Made by a program: the position numbers and the translations under genes
Source of the DNA: Anaerostipes sp.
GTDB lineage: Bacteria; Bacillota; Clostridia; Lachnospirales; Lachnospiraceae
Direction of reading: 5' to 3'
DNA length: 64,000 bases
Assembly: GCF_018381315.1 (NCBI RefSeq)
Contig: NZ_JAGZSD010000018.1
Location: 5,995 to 69,994 of the forward strand
Notes under the pieces: model-generated
Told to the model about the DNA's origin: nothing
What the model saw: only the letters and a program-made list of their open reading frames with translations
Database searches by the model: none
Shown: in pieces, positions 7,853 to 16,070 of the stretch
Position numbering within the stretch: the stretch's first letter is position 1
Layout: each line of letters starts with the position of its first letter

Positions 7853-9652
7853 TTATTCCTCGTTCGTATCGTTTTCTTTCAATTCAATTCCAAGCTCGTC
7901 AAGCTGCTCTGTGTCCACTCCTCCAGGCGCCTGCGTCATCAGACAGGAAGCGTCCTTTACTTTCGGGAATGCAATGACGTCACGGATACTGTCCTCACCT
8001 GTCATCCACATAACAAGCCGGTCCAGGCCGTATGCCAGACCTGCATGAGGCGGCACCCCATACTGGAAGGCTTCCAGCAGGAATCCAAATCTTTCATTGG
8101 CGTCTTCTTCTGTAAAGCCAAGGGCCTTGAACATAGCCTTCTGAATATCATCCCGGTGGATCCTCACGGAACCTCCTCCAAGCTCTGTTCCATTTAACAC
8201 AATATCATAAGCCTTGGCTCTGACCCTGCCCGGATCTGTGTCGATATACTTAAGGTCCTCTTCCATCGGCATGGTGAACGGATGGTGCATGGCCGTATAA
8301 CGGTTTTGTTCTTCGTTCCATTCCAAAAGCGGGAACTCTGTCACCCAAAGGAAGTTATACAAAGACTCGTCGATCATATCATACTTTCTGCCGATCTCCA
8401 GGCGGAGATTTCCAAGTACATCATAGACCACAGAATCCTTGTCTGCTGCAAACAAGAGCAGGTCCCCGGGTTTTCCTTCCATGGCGTCAATCAGCGCCGT
8501 CATTTCCTCATCTTTCATAAACTTAGCAAAGGAAGATTTCACGCTTCCGTCCTCTTTCAGCTGGATATAGGCAAGGCCTTTGGCACCGAATTCCTTTGCA
8601 AAATCTACAAACGCATCAATCTTTTTGCGGCCCAGATCACCAAGCCCCTTTGCGTTCAGCCCCCGTACGGAACCTCCATTCTCTAAAGCCCCTTTAAAGA
8701 CCATAAAGTCACAGCCTGAAACAGTTTCAGATACGTTGACCAGTTCCATTCCAAACCTTGTATCCGGCTTATCAGAACCAAACCTGTCCATAGCTTCCTG
8801 ATAGGTAAGGCGCTTCATAGGAATCTGCACATCTACGCTGAGAACATCCTTGAATACCCTCTGGAGCAGGCGTTCGTTGAGACCGATCACATCGTCTACA
8901 TCTACAAAAGAAAGCTCCATATCGATCTGTGTAAACTCAGGCTGGCGGTCTGCCCTCAGGTCCTCATCCCTGAAGCACTTGGCTATCTGATAGTAGCGGT
9001 CTACACCAGAACACATCAAAAGCTGCTTGAACAGCTGCGGTGACTGGGGAAGCCCGTAAAAATTGCCCGGATGAACACGGCTCGGCACCAGATAGTCCCT
9101 GGCTCCCTCCGGTGTACTCTTTCCAAGAATCGGAGTTTCAATCTCTAAAAAGCCTTCCTCCGCCAAAAAGTCTCTTGCCGCTTTTGTTACCTGGCTGCGG
9201 ACCAGCAGATTCTTCTGAAGGTTCGGCCTTCTCAGATCCAGATAGCGGTATTTGAGGCGCAGCTCATCTTTCACTGTCTGTTCTGCATCTACAGGAAACG
9301 GCGGTGTTTTCGATTCAGACAGAATCCTTAACTCCGTTACCTTGATCTCAATATCCCCTGTCTTTAAATTTTCATTGATGGCGGCACTGCGCTTTTGTAC
9401 TTCCCCTTTTACTGCGATCACATATTCATTCCGCAGGGAATTTGCTTTTTCATAATCTCCGCCTGACAATGTATCCTCATCAAAGACCAGCTGCAATAAT
9501 CCTGAACGGTCTCTTAAATCTACAAATATAAGACTTCCTAAATTTCTTCTCTTCTGTACCCATCCCATGACGGTTACATTCTCGCCGGCGTTTTCACGGC
9601 TCACTTCTGTACATCTGTGGCTCCGTGACAGCCCGGACATTGACTCTGCCAT
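7853..9652 (-). CDS. aspS: Aspartyl-tRNA synthetase
   Basis: Class IIb synthetase charging tRNA-Asp. The 599 residues include the N-terminal OB-fold anticodon domain (about 15-110, VMGWVQKRRNLGSLIFVDLRDRSG region), motif 1 and motif 2 (CFRDEDLRADRQPEFTQID), the bacterial GAD insertion (about 290-420) and motif 3 (AYGLDRLVMWMTG). Start chosen at ATG 9652, seven bases after AAGGAGG. It heads the operon with the ACT protein (13-base gap) and glyA. No T-box leader precedes it; the 5' untranslated region is short. Confidence 0.97.
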   Translation of the reverse strand: MAESMSGLSRSHRCTEVSRENAGENVTVMGWVQKRRNLGSLIFVDLRDRSGLLQLVFDEDTLSGGDYEKANSLRNEYVIAVKGEVQKRSAAINENLKTGDIEIKVTELRILSESKTPPFPVDAEQTVKDELRLKYRYLDLRRPNLQKNLLVRSQVTKAARDFLAEEGFLEIETPILGKSTPEGARDYLVPSRVHPGNFYGLPQSPQLFKQLLMCSGVDRYYQIAKCFRDEDLRADRQPEFTQIDMELSFVDVDDVIGLNERLLQRVFKDVLSVDVQIPMKRLTYQEAMDRFGSDKPDTRFGMELVNVSETVSGCDFMVFKGALENGGSVRGLNAKGLGDLGRKKIDAFVDFAKEFGAKGLAYIQLKEDGSVKSSFAKFMKDEEMTALIDAMEGKPGDLLLFAADKDSVVYDVLGNLRLEIGRKYDMIDESLYNFLWVTEFPLLEWNEEQNRYTAMHHPFTMPMEEDLKYIDTDPGRVRAKAYDIVLNGTELGGGSVRIHRDDIQKAMFKALGFTEEDANERFGFLLEAFQYGVPPHAGLAYGLDRLVMWMTGEDSIRDVIAFPKVKDASCLMTQAPGGVDTEQLDELGIELKENDTNEE

Positions 9653-9688
9653 GCTGCTTCCTCCTTACATATATTAAACCTGTCTGTC

Positions 9689-9718
9689 ATTATATCATAA
9701 GGGGCATCAGAATTTCAA
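9689..9718 (-). promoter_or_regulatory. Promoter of aspS-ACT-glyA
   Basis: Minus strand TTGAAA (9713-9718), 18-base spacer, TATAAT (9689-9694), about 35 bases before aspS. Confidence 0.7.
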
Positions 9719-9736
9719 TGAACTTATATATAGTTT

Positions 9737-9798
9737 ATACCTTATCGTGCGGAGCACGTCCACCCGAAGGGTATGAAATACGGGATGCCCTGTGGGCA
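9737..9798. repeat. Short multi-hairpin intergenic element
   Basis: Between divergent aspS and the flavin reductase gene. It contains CGTGC-GGA-GCACG (9746-9758), GTATGAAATAC (9771-9781) and GCCC-TGT-GGGC (9787-9797), with ATACC and GGTAT able to close the first part. It looks like a structured intergenic repeat of the kind common in Lachnospiraceae; no second full copy is in this window. Confidence 0.4.
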
Positions 9799-9915
9799 GA
9801 TAATGAACCAAATTCACTGCAGCGGTCTTGAAAACCCAAAACTCTCATCATAATTCTGTACTTTTTCCTTTGAATGCATTATAATGGTAAATACACGAAA
9901 AAGGAGGCAAGTAAC

Positions 9916-10437
9916 ATGAGTGAATATGCAATTGTTGCACCAGAGGATTTTGACCAGAGTGCCTTCCGCCTGATTGGGAAGGACTGGATGCTGGTAACCG
10001 CCAAAAATAACGAAGGCAAGATCAACACGATGACCGCATCCTGGGGTGGATTCGGCGTCATGTGGGGCAAGGACGTGGCACTGTCTGTCATCCGTCCGCA
10101 GCGCTATACAAAAGAATTTATTGATAATTCTGATACCTTTTCACTGTCATTTTACGACGAGGCATTTAAAAAGGATCTGACTTATCTTGGAAGTGTGTCC
10201 GGACGGACCGAAGATAAAATCTCAAAGACAAGGCTTACGCCGACGGATGCCAACGGGATCCCGTATTTTGAGGAAGCAAAGATCGTCCTGATCTGTAAAA
10301 AGCTGTTTTGCCAGCCGATGGATCCGGAAGGATTCATAGGAGATGCAAAAGCACTGGATGCACAGTGGTATGCAGATAAAGACTACCATACTCTGTATGT
10401 AGCAGAGATTGAACAGATTCTTGTAAAACAAGATTAA
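9916..10437 (+). CDS. Flavin reductase-like FMN-binding protein
   Basis: A 173-residue protein of the flavin reductase/DIM6-NTAB split-barrel family. The conserved part includes WMLVTAKNNEGKINTMTASWGG (early strands and the FMN phosphate region), RPQRYTKEFIDNSDTFSLSF and GSVSGRTEDK. Members bind FMN and reduce it with NAD(P)H or act as electron carriers; the partner is unknown here. Start at ATG 9916, nine bases after AAAAGGAGG; an in-frame upstream extension from 9874 lacks such a site. It is a single-gene unit ending in a strong shared terminator. A TATAAT box lies near 9883. Confidence 0.85.
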   Translation: MSEYAIVAPEDFDQSAFRLIGKDWMLVTAKNNEGKINTMTASWGGFGVMWGKDVALSVIRPQRYTKEFIDNSDTFSLSFYDEAFKKDLTYLGSVSGRTEDKISKTRLTPTDANGIPYFEEAKIVLICKKLFCQPMDPEGFIGDAKALDAQWYADKDYHTLYVAEIEQILVKQD

Positions 10438-10489
10438 AACTATAAAATCCGATGAAAGACCTGAAATCTTTCATCGGATTTTATAGTTT
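10437..10489. terminator. Perfect 23-bp bidirectional terminator
   Basis: A perfect 23-base stem (10437-10459 with 10467-10489; tips AAACTATAAAATCC and GGATTTTATAGTTT) around a 7-base loop. It begins inside the flavin reductase stop codon and also ends the convergent lactate operon. Confidence 0.9.
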
Positions 10490-10504
10490 CTTTATTATAT
10501 GAAA

Positions 10505-11908
10505 TTATATCTGACAAACCTTATGGGGATTCAGGATATTTTTCGGGTCAAAAGCTGCCTTGATCCCCCTCATGATGTTCATAGTTTCTTCCTCAAGGGA
10601 TTCTTTCAGATATGGCTTTTTTGCATATCCGATTCCATGTTCTCCGGATACCTGGCCGTTTAACTCATCTGCCTTCTGGTATATCTTATCCATTGCCAGC
10701 GTCATCCGTTCCTGCCACTGCTGTTCAGTGAGATCATCTTTCAAAATATATGCATGCAGATTTCCGTCTCCTGCATGGCCGAAGCTCTTGATCCTGATAT
10801 CAACCTCATTATGAAGGTTATGCATATACTCAACCATCTCGCTGATCTTATTTCTCGGCACAACCACATCTACTTCATCCATATAGGTCGTAGAGCCTTT
10901 GATGGCCTCCAAAAATGCTCCTCTGGCTTTCCAGATGGATTCATCTCTCTCCTCTGTATCAGAAATCAATACATCCAGAGCACCCTGGCTTAAGCAGAGC
11001 TTTGCAACCTTATCATAATCCGCTTCGATCTCTTCCGCTGAATTTCCGTCAAATTTCAGAAGCAGGTAGGCATCGGCCTGATGGTCAGGGAATTTTTTCC
11101 CCAGGTATTCTTCTGCATCTTCGATAACTTCTCTCTGCATAAACTCAATAGCCGTCGGAATTGATTTGGACTTGATGATCTCCGGTACTGTCTGTATCGC
11201 AGAGTTCAGATTTTCAAACGGTATCAAAAGACTGATCGCTTTTTTAGGAAGCGGGAGCAGCTTTAAGACAGCCTTTGTGATGATTCCCAATGTCCCTTCT
11301 GATCCTACCATCAGATCCTTCATCGCATAACCGGAGCTGTTTTTAACAATTTTCCCTCCGAATTCTACGATGCTTCCATTGGGCAGCACCACTTCCAGGC
11401 CCCGGACATAGTCTCTTGTAACACCATATTTTACTGCCCTCATCCCTCCGGCGTTGGTGCTGATATTTCCTCCGATGGTTGCAGATTTCTCACCTGGGTC
11501 CGGCGGATAGAAGAAATCATGCTCTTCTACAAAAGCGGATAGCTCCATCAAAAGCACTCCCGGCTCCACAGTAACTGTCAGGTTTTCTTCATCCAGCTCC
11601 AGGATTTGGTTCATAAGGCTCGTATCAATCATAATGCCGTGTTCCATTGCAACAGAAGAACCAACCAGTCCGGTGCCGGCGCCCCTTGGAGTGACAGGGA
11701 TCGTATGCTCATATGCATAAGACATAATTTTTGAAATTTCCCCGGCATCAGCTGCTTTTACCACTACATCCGGATAACTCTGGGTTCCGGAAAGCTCATC
11801 GTGGCTGTATTCTTCATTAATATTTTCTCCAAACAAAATCCGCTCATCGTCATTGATCACCTGTTTTATGTATTCCAGATCTTTCTCATCTAATTTTTTA
11901 TATTCCAT
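10505..11908 (-). CDS. lctD: FAD-linked lactate/2-hydroxyacid dehydrogenase, module 1 (LctD/GlcD type)
   Basis: A 467-residue VAO-family flavoprotein that oxidises lactate to pyruvate and passes electrons to its ETF partner. The FAD-binding PCMH domain (about 45-225) has PVTPRGAGTGLVGSSV, PPDPGEKSATIGGNISTNAGG and GSEGTLGIIT. The FAD-oxidase C-terminal domain has IRIKSFGHAGDGNLHAYI and QVSGEHGIGYAKKPYL, with the FNPKNILNP-type end. It is the LctD component of the LctBCD complex known from Acetobacterium woodii, where the ETF confurcates electrons from lactate and reduced ferredoxin to NAD+. The gene lies 2 bases after etfA1 and is paralogous to 18084-19511. Stereospecificity cannot be read from the sequence. 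Confidence 0.92.
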   Translation of the reverse strand: MEYKKLDEKDLEYIKQVINDDERILFGENINEEYSHDELSGTQSYPDVVVKAADAGEISKIMSYAYEHTIPVTPRGAGTGLVGSSVAMEHGIMIDTSLMNQILELDEENLTVTVEPGVLLMELSAFVEEHDFFYPPDPGEKSATIGGNISTNAGGMRAVKYGVTRDYVRGLEVVLPNGSIVEFGGKIVKNSSGYAMKDLMVGSEGTLGIITKAVLKLLPLPKKAISLLIPFENLNSAIQTVPEIIKSKSIPTAIEFMQREVIEDAEEYLGKKFPDHQADAYLLLKFDGNSAEEIEADYDKVAKLCLSQGALDVLISDTEERDESIWKARGAFLEAIKGSTTYMDEVDVVVPRNKISEMVEYMHNLHNEVDIRIKSFGHAGDGNLHAYILKDDLTEQQWQERMTLAMDKIYQKADELNGQVSGEHGIGYAKKPYLKESLEEETMNIMRGIKAAFDPKNILNPHKVCQI

Positions 11909-11910
11909 AA

Positions 11911-13104
11911 CTATGCCCCCTGACCCACTTTGATTTTTTCTATGAACTGAGGAATGATTTCATATAAATCACCCACCAGACCGTAGTGTGCTACTTTAAA
12001 TATAGAAGCCTTCTCATCCTTATTGATTGCTATGATCTGGTCCGAATGGTCCATGCCTGCAACAAATTGAATGGCCCCGGACACACCGCAGGTAATAATC
12101 AGCTTGGGACGGACCGTCCGGCCGCTTAAGCCTACCTGCCGTTTGGCATCCAGCCAACCGTTTTCAGCCACGGGTCTTGTACATGCCACCTGGCCGCCCA
12201 GCAGATCAGCCAATTCTTCCAGCATCTGAATATCCTCTTCCTTTTTCACACCCCGCCCTGCCACTACGAGCACATCTGCAGATTCGATAAATTTCTCTTT
12301 TTCCTTCAGCACTATATCCAGAACTTCTACATTCGTCTGAAGTTTTTGCTTATCAACGGAACATTCAACAATCTCTCCGCTCATCTCATCCATCCGTTCC
12401 GGAGCATTCATCACTTTATAGCGCACCGTTGCCATCTGAGGCCGGTGATTCGGCGTGGTGATATGAGCCATGATATTTCCTCCGAAAGCGGGACGTATCT
12501 GGGAGAGATCTGTATTCTCATTCATCTCAAGGATGGTGCAGTCTGCTGTAAGCCCTGTCTTCATCCTTGCCGCTACCCTCGGAGCCAGCTGTCTTCCCAC
12601 CGTTGTGGCTCCTACTAAAATAGCCGATGGATGCTGTTTTTGTATAAAGTCTTCAAATACCGATGTATACGGTTCGATCTTAAATCGGTTCAGTTCCGGG
12701 TCATCATACAAAAATACCTGGTCAACTCCATAGTGCAGCAGTTCCTGGCTTTCTTCTTTGATACCGCTTCCGATGAACAATGCATATACCGGATGGGAAA
12801 TCTTTTCAGCCAGCTCCCTGGCTTTTCCAATCAGCTCATAGGTTACCGGATGGATTTTTCCGTCCACATGGTCCACATAAACTACAATTCCGTTCCAGGC
12901 AGATTTGTCGATCTCCTCTTTCTTCTGGTCCTCCACGTAGGTTACTGCACCTTCAGGCCCTTTCTTTACACACAGCTTACACATCCTGCAGGCTGAATTG
13001 ATCTCCAGTTTTCCGTCTTTTTCTTCCATTGCTCCAAACGGACAGATTTTGATCAGTTCACCGAGATCTTTTATTTTTTCCTGATTAATTTCTAACTTTG
13101 CCAT
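11911..13104 (-). CDS. lctC: Electron transfer flavoprotein alpha subunit with N-terminal ferredoxin domain (LctC type)
   Basis: A 397-residue EtfA with an extra iron-sulfur domain. C21 (ICPFGAME) and C39-x2-C42-x2-C45 (ACRMCKLC) give four ligands for one [4Fe-4S] cluster in the first 55 residues. The EtfA N-terminal domain follows (about 70-260), then the FAD domain with GRGVKKEEDI, GRTVRPKLIITCGVSGAIQ and AINKDEKASIF. The same arrangement is found in CarE of caffeyl-CoA reductase and in LctC of A. woodii, both parts of flavin-based bifurcating complexes. It lies between etfB1 and the dehydrogenase, consistent with an LctBCD complex. Confidence 0.93.
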   Translation of the reverse strand: MAKLEINQEKIKDLGELIKICPFGAMEEKDGKLEINSACRMCKLCVKKGPEGAVTYVEDQKKEEIDKSAWNGIVVYVDHVDGKIHPVTYELIGKARELAEKISHPVYALFIGSGIKEESQELLHYGVDQVFLYDDPELNRFKIEPYTSVFEDFIQKQHPSAILVGATTVGRQLAPRVAARMKTGLTADCTILEMNENTDLSQIRPAFGGNIMAHITTPNHRPQMATVRYKVMNAPERMDEMSGEIVECSVDKQKLQTNVEVLDIVLKEKEKFIESADVLVVAGRGVKKEEDIQMLEELADLLGGQVACTRPVAENGWLDAKRQVGLSGRTVRPKLIITCGVSGAIQFVAGMDHSDQIIAINKDEKASIFKVAHYGLVGDLYEIIPQFIEKIKVGQGA

Positions 13105-13185
13105 ATTTTTTCCCTCCTAATGAGTTTTTTGCATCTATCTCCGCCGCGCTGTAAAATATACTTATCTGACAACGAAGAAAACATG

Positions 13186-13974
13186 TTATACAAATTTCAG
13201 TTCTTTCACTTTTTGGAATAATTTTTCTGAAAGTATACTGCTCTCCTCGTTCCAGAGTTCCCTGTGGTGATTTGTTTCCGGAGGGAAAATCTTTTGAACC
13301 TGTGTGGGAGAACCGTTGAGGCCGTAATGAGTTTCATCCCGGTCGTCCATATCGTCCAGGCAGAGCATTGTGATCTCAGTGTCTGCTTTTTCCGTTTTTC
13401 TCACATAAGAGGGGAGCCTCGGCTGGAAGATGTCTTTGTCCACCGCCAAAAGACATGGGTAGGTAATTCTGGTTATTTCAATATCATCCGGCATATCCAT
13501 CTCAACGGTGATATTCTGTCCGTTGGCCTCCGTGATCTTCCTGACGTTCGATACACTTGGGATGCCGAGCCATTCTGAGATCTCCGGCCCGACCTGGGCT
13601 GTATCCCCGTCTGTGGTCTGTTTTCCGCACAGAATCAGGTCAAAATCTCCCATTTTTTTGATTCCCTGTGCCAGAGTATAGCTTGTTGCCAGCACGTCAG
13701 CTCCTCCAAACCGGCGGTCAGAGATCAGGGCTCCGTGATCTGCACCCATGGCATAGGCCTCCCGGATCACCTGCGCTGCCTGCGGAGGTCCCATAGTGAT
13801 CACGCTGACGCTTCCCCCCAGTTCTTCTTTTAACTTCATCGCAGTCTCTATGGCATAGAGATCATAAGGATTCATCTTAGATGCCGCACCGTTTCTTTTC
13901 AGGACACCTGTTTTGGGATCTACTTCTACCTTGTTGGATTCCGGTACCTGCTTGATACAAACTAAAATATTCAT
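13186..13974 (-). CDS. lctB: Electron transfer flavoprotein beta subunit, bifurcating type (LctB)
   Basis: A 262-residue EtfB. It opens with MNILVCIKQVPESNKVEVD and has the AMP/FAD-binding region LILCGKQTTDGDTAQVGPEI. The DGDTAQVGP loop (122-130) is the form seen in electron-bifurcating ETFs, where it holds the second FAD and NAD. With EtfA1 (82 bases downstream) and LctD it should form the confurcating lactate dehydrogenase. It is the first gene of its transcript, preceded by its own promoter and two palindromic operators. Its paralogue at 16071-16874 lacks this loop. Confidence 0.93.
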   Translation of the reverse strand: MNILVCIKQVPESNKVEVDPKTGVLKRNGAASKMNPYDLYAIETAMKLKEELGGSVSVITMGPPQAAQVIREAYAMGADHGALISDRRFGGADVLATSYTLAQGIKKMGDFDLILCGKQTTDGDTAQVGPEISEWLGIPSVSNVRKITEANGQNITVEMDMPDDIEITRITYPCLLAVDKDIFQPRLPSYVRKTEKADTEITMLCLDDMDDRDETHYGLNGSPTQVQKIFPPETNHHRELWNEESSILSEKLFQKVKELKFV

Positions 13975-13995
13975 ATCTGTTTTCCTCCTGCCTTT

Positions 13996-14016
13996 ACGAT
14001 TGGTCCTACCAATCGT
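13996..14016. promoter_or_regulatory. GntR/LldR-type operator, leader of lctB
   Basis: A 21-base perfect palindrome with core ATTGGTCCTACCAAT (13999-14013) between the promoter and the lctB start. It matches the ATTGGT-N3-ACCAAT form bound by FadR-subfamily regulators such as LldR and PdhR. Probable target of the regulator at 14163-14852. Confidence 0.8.
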
Positions 14017-14067
14017 GTGAAAAATAATTGGAAATGCTGCTCCATTTCCAGGTTCCTTGTTCTATAT

Positions 14068-14082
14068 ATTGGTCCTACCAAT
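14068..14082. promoter_or_regulatory. GntR/LldR-type operator at the lctB transcription start
   Basis: A second copy of ATTGGTCCTACCAAT, centred 69 bases from the first. It lies immediately downstream of the -10 box, where a bound repressor would block initiation. Confidence 0.8.
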
Positions 14083-14090
14083 TTATCTTC

Positions 14091-14119
14091 ATTATAAACT
14101 TATTTGTATTTTTCGTCCA
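14091..14119 (-). promoter_or_regulatory. Promoter of lctBCD (module 1)
   Basis: Minus strand TGGACG (14114-14119), 17-base spacer, perfect TATAAT (14091-14096). The start site would fall near 14085, next to the operator at 14068-14082. Confidence 0.7.
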
Positions 14120-14162
14120 GTATTATTTTTAATTTCTGATATTTTTAGTCAATTTGCACAAA

Positions 14163-14852
14163 TTATCTTGTCTTCATGCGGTCCAGAGTCTTATTGATAA
14201 TGTCAAAATGATCCTCTATCGCTCTTCTTCCGCCCTCTAAGTCTTTTTCTATCATGCATTTGGCAATCTCTTTGTGGGTCTGCTGGAGCTTTTCTTTGTT
14301 GTCATCCTTAAAAATCTCTCTCCGCATATCAGTGATATAGGTGTCCAGAACGTCTGACAATGCCTGTAAAATATCTATAATCAGAACATTATGGGAAGCC
14401 TTTGCTATGGCATAATGAATTTTTTTATCCCAAATTACACATTCTTCCTCTGTTTTCCCTCTGTCCAGATTGGATATATACTCACTGATCTTCTGAATCT
14501 CCTCTTCACTGATATGATCTACGGCCAGTACAAAGGCCTCCATCTCCAGCGCAAAACGAAGCTGTGTGATGGAACTATAGTCAAGTTTGTGCAGAATGAA
14601 CATCATAGACATAGACTCTACCAGATTTTTTTCAAAGTTGCAGGAGACATAATTTCCTGCGCCCTGCTGGCTTGATATAAAACCCATCATCTCCAGCATA
14701 TGAATCGCCTCACGCACAGAATTACGGCTGACACCCAGATTTTCTGAGATCTCTCTCTCCGGAGGCAGTTTCTCTCCAATGGTCAGATCATGATTGATAA
14801 TCTGTTTCTTGATATGTTCTATAACCTTTTCATAAGCTTTTCCCTGCTGCAT
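14163..14852 (-). CDS. GntR-family (FadR subfamily) regulator of lactate genes
   Basis: A 229-residue regulator. The winged helix is at about residues 5-72, with GEKLPPEREISENLGVSRNS as recognition helix region and the wing FISSQQGAGNYV. The FCD effector domain (about 95-220) has the Asp/His metal set in EMEAFVLAVDHI, WDKKIHYAIAKASHN and HKEIAKCMIEKD. LldR, PdhR and LctA regulators belong here and sense lactate or pyruvate. Its place between the two lactate-ETF operons, and four matching palindromes on their promoters, make it the likely lactate-responsive repressor of the cluster. It has its own promoter, which shows no such palindrome. Confidence 0.9.
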   Translation of the reverse strand: MQQGKAYEKVIEHIKKQIINHDLTIGEKLPPEREISENLGVSRNSVREAIHMLEMMGFISSQQGAGNYVSCNFEKNLVESMSMMFILHKLDYSSITQLRFALEMEAFVLAVDHISEEEIQKISEYISNLDRGKTEEECVIWDKKIHYAIAKASHNVLIIDILQALSDVLDTYITDMRREIFKDDNKEKLQQTHKEIAKCMIEKDLEGGRRAIEDHFDIINKTLDRMKTR

Positions 14853-14887
14853 TTCTATCCCTCTTTCTATGAATCCGCTTGGAGAGA

Positions 14888-14916
14888 ATTATACCTTTCA
14901 GGTAAGATGAAATCAA
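14888..14916 (-). promoter_or_regulatory. Promoter of the GntR regulator
   Basis: Minus strand TTGATT (14911-14916), 17-base spacer, perfect TATAAT (14888-14893), about 35 bases before the start codon. Confidence 0.75.
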
Positions 14917-14980
14917 GGGAATTTCTATTATTTCTGGTTTTTCAATGATAATCAGGTCTGTTTTTGACGAAATTGAGGAT

Positions 14981-15014
14981 ACCCCCTGCTCCGGACTGCT
15001 CCGGTGCAGGGGGT
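14981..15014. other. Strong GC-rich hairpin between etfA2 and the GntR gene
   Basis: Arms ACCCCCTGC-T-CCGGA and TCCGG-T-GCAGGGGGT around a CTGC loop: 14 paired positions with one T-T mismatch. No T-run follows on either strand, so it is not a classical terminator. It may stop RNA decay at the 3' end of the long lctP-etfA2 message or dampen read-through into the regulator gene. Confidence 0.65.
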
Positions 15015-15058
15015 GCATTAAGATGGTCAATATGCATTAAGCATAGAAACACGCTGAT

Positions 15059-16057
15059 TTATTCTGCTTCCTTTCTCTTTCTGATCTCTTCGATCATGAC
15101 AGGAAGCACATTGACTGCGTCACCTACGATTCCGATGTTTGCCACGTCAAATATGGGCGCATCTTCGTCTTTGTTGACGGCTACGATATAATCTGAATTC
15201 ATGATTCCGGACACATGCTGTGTTGCGCCGGAAATGCCGCATGCAATATAAAGCTTGGGAGCTACGATTTTTCCTGACTGTCCTACCTGATGTACTCTGG
15301 AGATCCATCCGTCCTCGATCGCAGGCCTTGTGGCTCCCACCACTCCGCCAAGCAGATCAGCAAGCTCTTTTACCAGGGAAAAGTTCTCCTTGTTTCCCAT
15401 TCCCCGTCCGCCGGACACGATGACCTCTGCGTCCTCCAGATTCACAGTCTCTGCAATTTCTTTTACAATCCCCTTGATATCCAGCCGTATGTTTTCGCCG
15501 GAAACCGGGACATTTCTTTCCTCAACAACTCCCTGAACCGGGTCTTCTGCTTTTTTAAAGGCTCCGGAGCGCAGCACGGCGATCTGCGGTGCAGGTCCCT
15601 CCAGTGTCACATCCTGAAGGACACATCCTCCATATAGAGGACAGGTATAGACTGCCTTTCCTCCTTCAATTTTTATATCCATAACATCTGAAACACACCC
15701 TGTGCTGAGTCTGGCTGCCAGCTTTGGGGCAAGATCTTTTCCGTCCTGCGTACCCCCGATCAGCAGCGCGAAAGGTTTCTCCGCTGCTGTAATTTCCTCC
15801 AGCACGTTTGCATAACGGTCCGGATGAAATGTTTCATACTGCGGATCCTGGACCAGTATGACTTCATCTGCCCCGGAAGCCGCTGCTTTTTCAGCCGCTT
15901 CCTGAATGCCGTCCCCGATCATGACCGCTATAACCTTTCCGCCCTGCTCTTCTGCAATTTTCCTGGCAGGAGAAAGCATTTCCAAGCCGACCTTAACCGG
16001 GCTTTTGTCCGCAGTTTCTATGTAAACCGCGATATTTTTATATTCTGTCATATCCAT
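15059..16057 (-). CDS. etfA: Electron transfer flavoprotein alpha subunit, module 2
   Basis: A 332-residue EtfA of ordinary length, without the ferredoxin domain of its module-1 paralogue. The N-terminal domain (about 1-190) is followed by the FAD domain with SGGRGMGNKENF, GATRPAIEDGWI, HQVGQSGKIVAPKLYIACG, ISGATQH and AVNKDEDAPIFD. Start placed at ATG 16057, six bases after GGAGGAG; a longer in-frame start would overlap etfB2. It is the last gene of lctP-larA-glcD-acd-etfB-etfA. Its electron partners are presumably the acyl-CoA dehydrogenase and the FAD dehydrogenase encoded just upstream. Confidence 0.93.
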   Translation of the reverse strand: MDMTEYKNIAVYIETADKSPVKVGLEMLSPARKIAEEQGGKVIAVMIGDGIQEAAEKAAASGADEVILVQDPQYETFHPDRYANVLEEITAAEKPFALLIGGTQDGKDLAPKLAARLSTGCVSDVMDIKIEGGKAVYTCPLYGGCVLQDVTLEGPAPQIAVLRSGAFKKAEDPVQGVVEERNVPVSGENIRLDIKGIVKEIAETVNLEDAEVIVSGGRGMGNKENFSLVKELADLLGGVVGATRPAIEDGWISRVHQVGQSGKIVAPKLYIACGISGATQHVSGIMNSDYIVAVNKDEDAPIFDVANIGIVGDAVNVLPVMIEEIRKRKEAE

Positions 16058-16070
16058 TGCAAACTCCTCC

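Noticed and set aside
9653..9720. T-box or other riboswitch before aspS
   Set aside because: The leader between the predicted start site and aspS is only about 30 bases, too short for a T-box; likewise no glycine riboswitch precedes glyA.
9625..9831. A 68-codon plus-strand frame across the aspS start and the intergenic hairpins
   Set aside because: It overlaps the aspS start antisense and its second half is just the folded repeat (CGARPPEGYEI..); no ribosome site.
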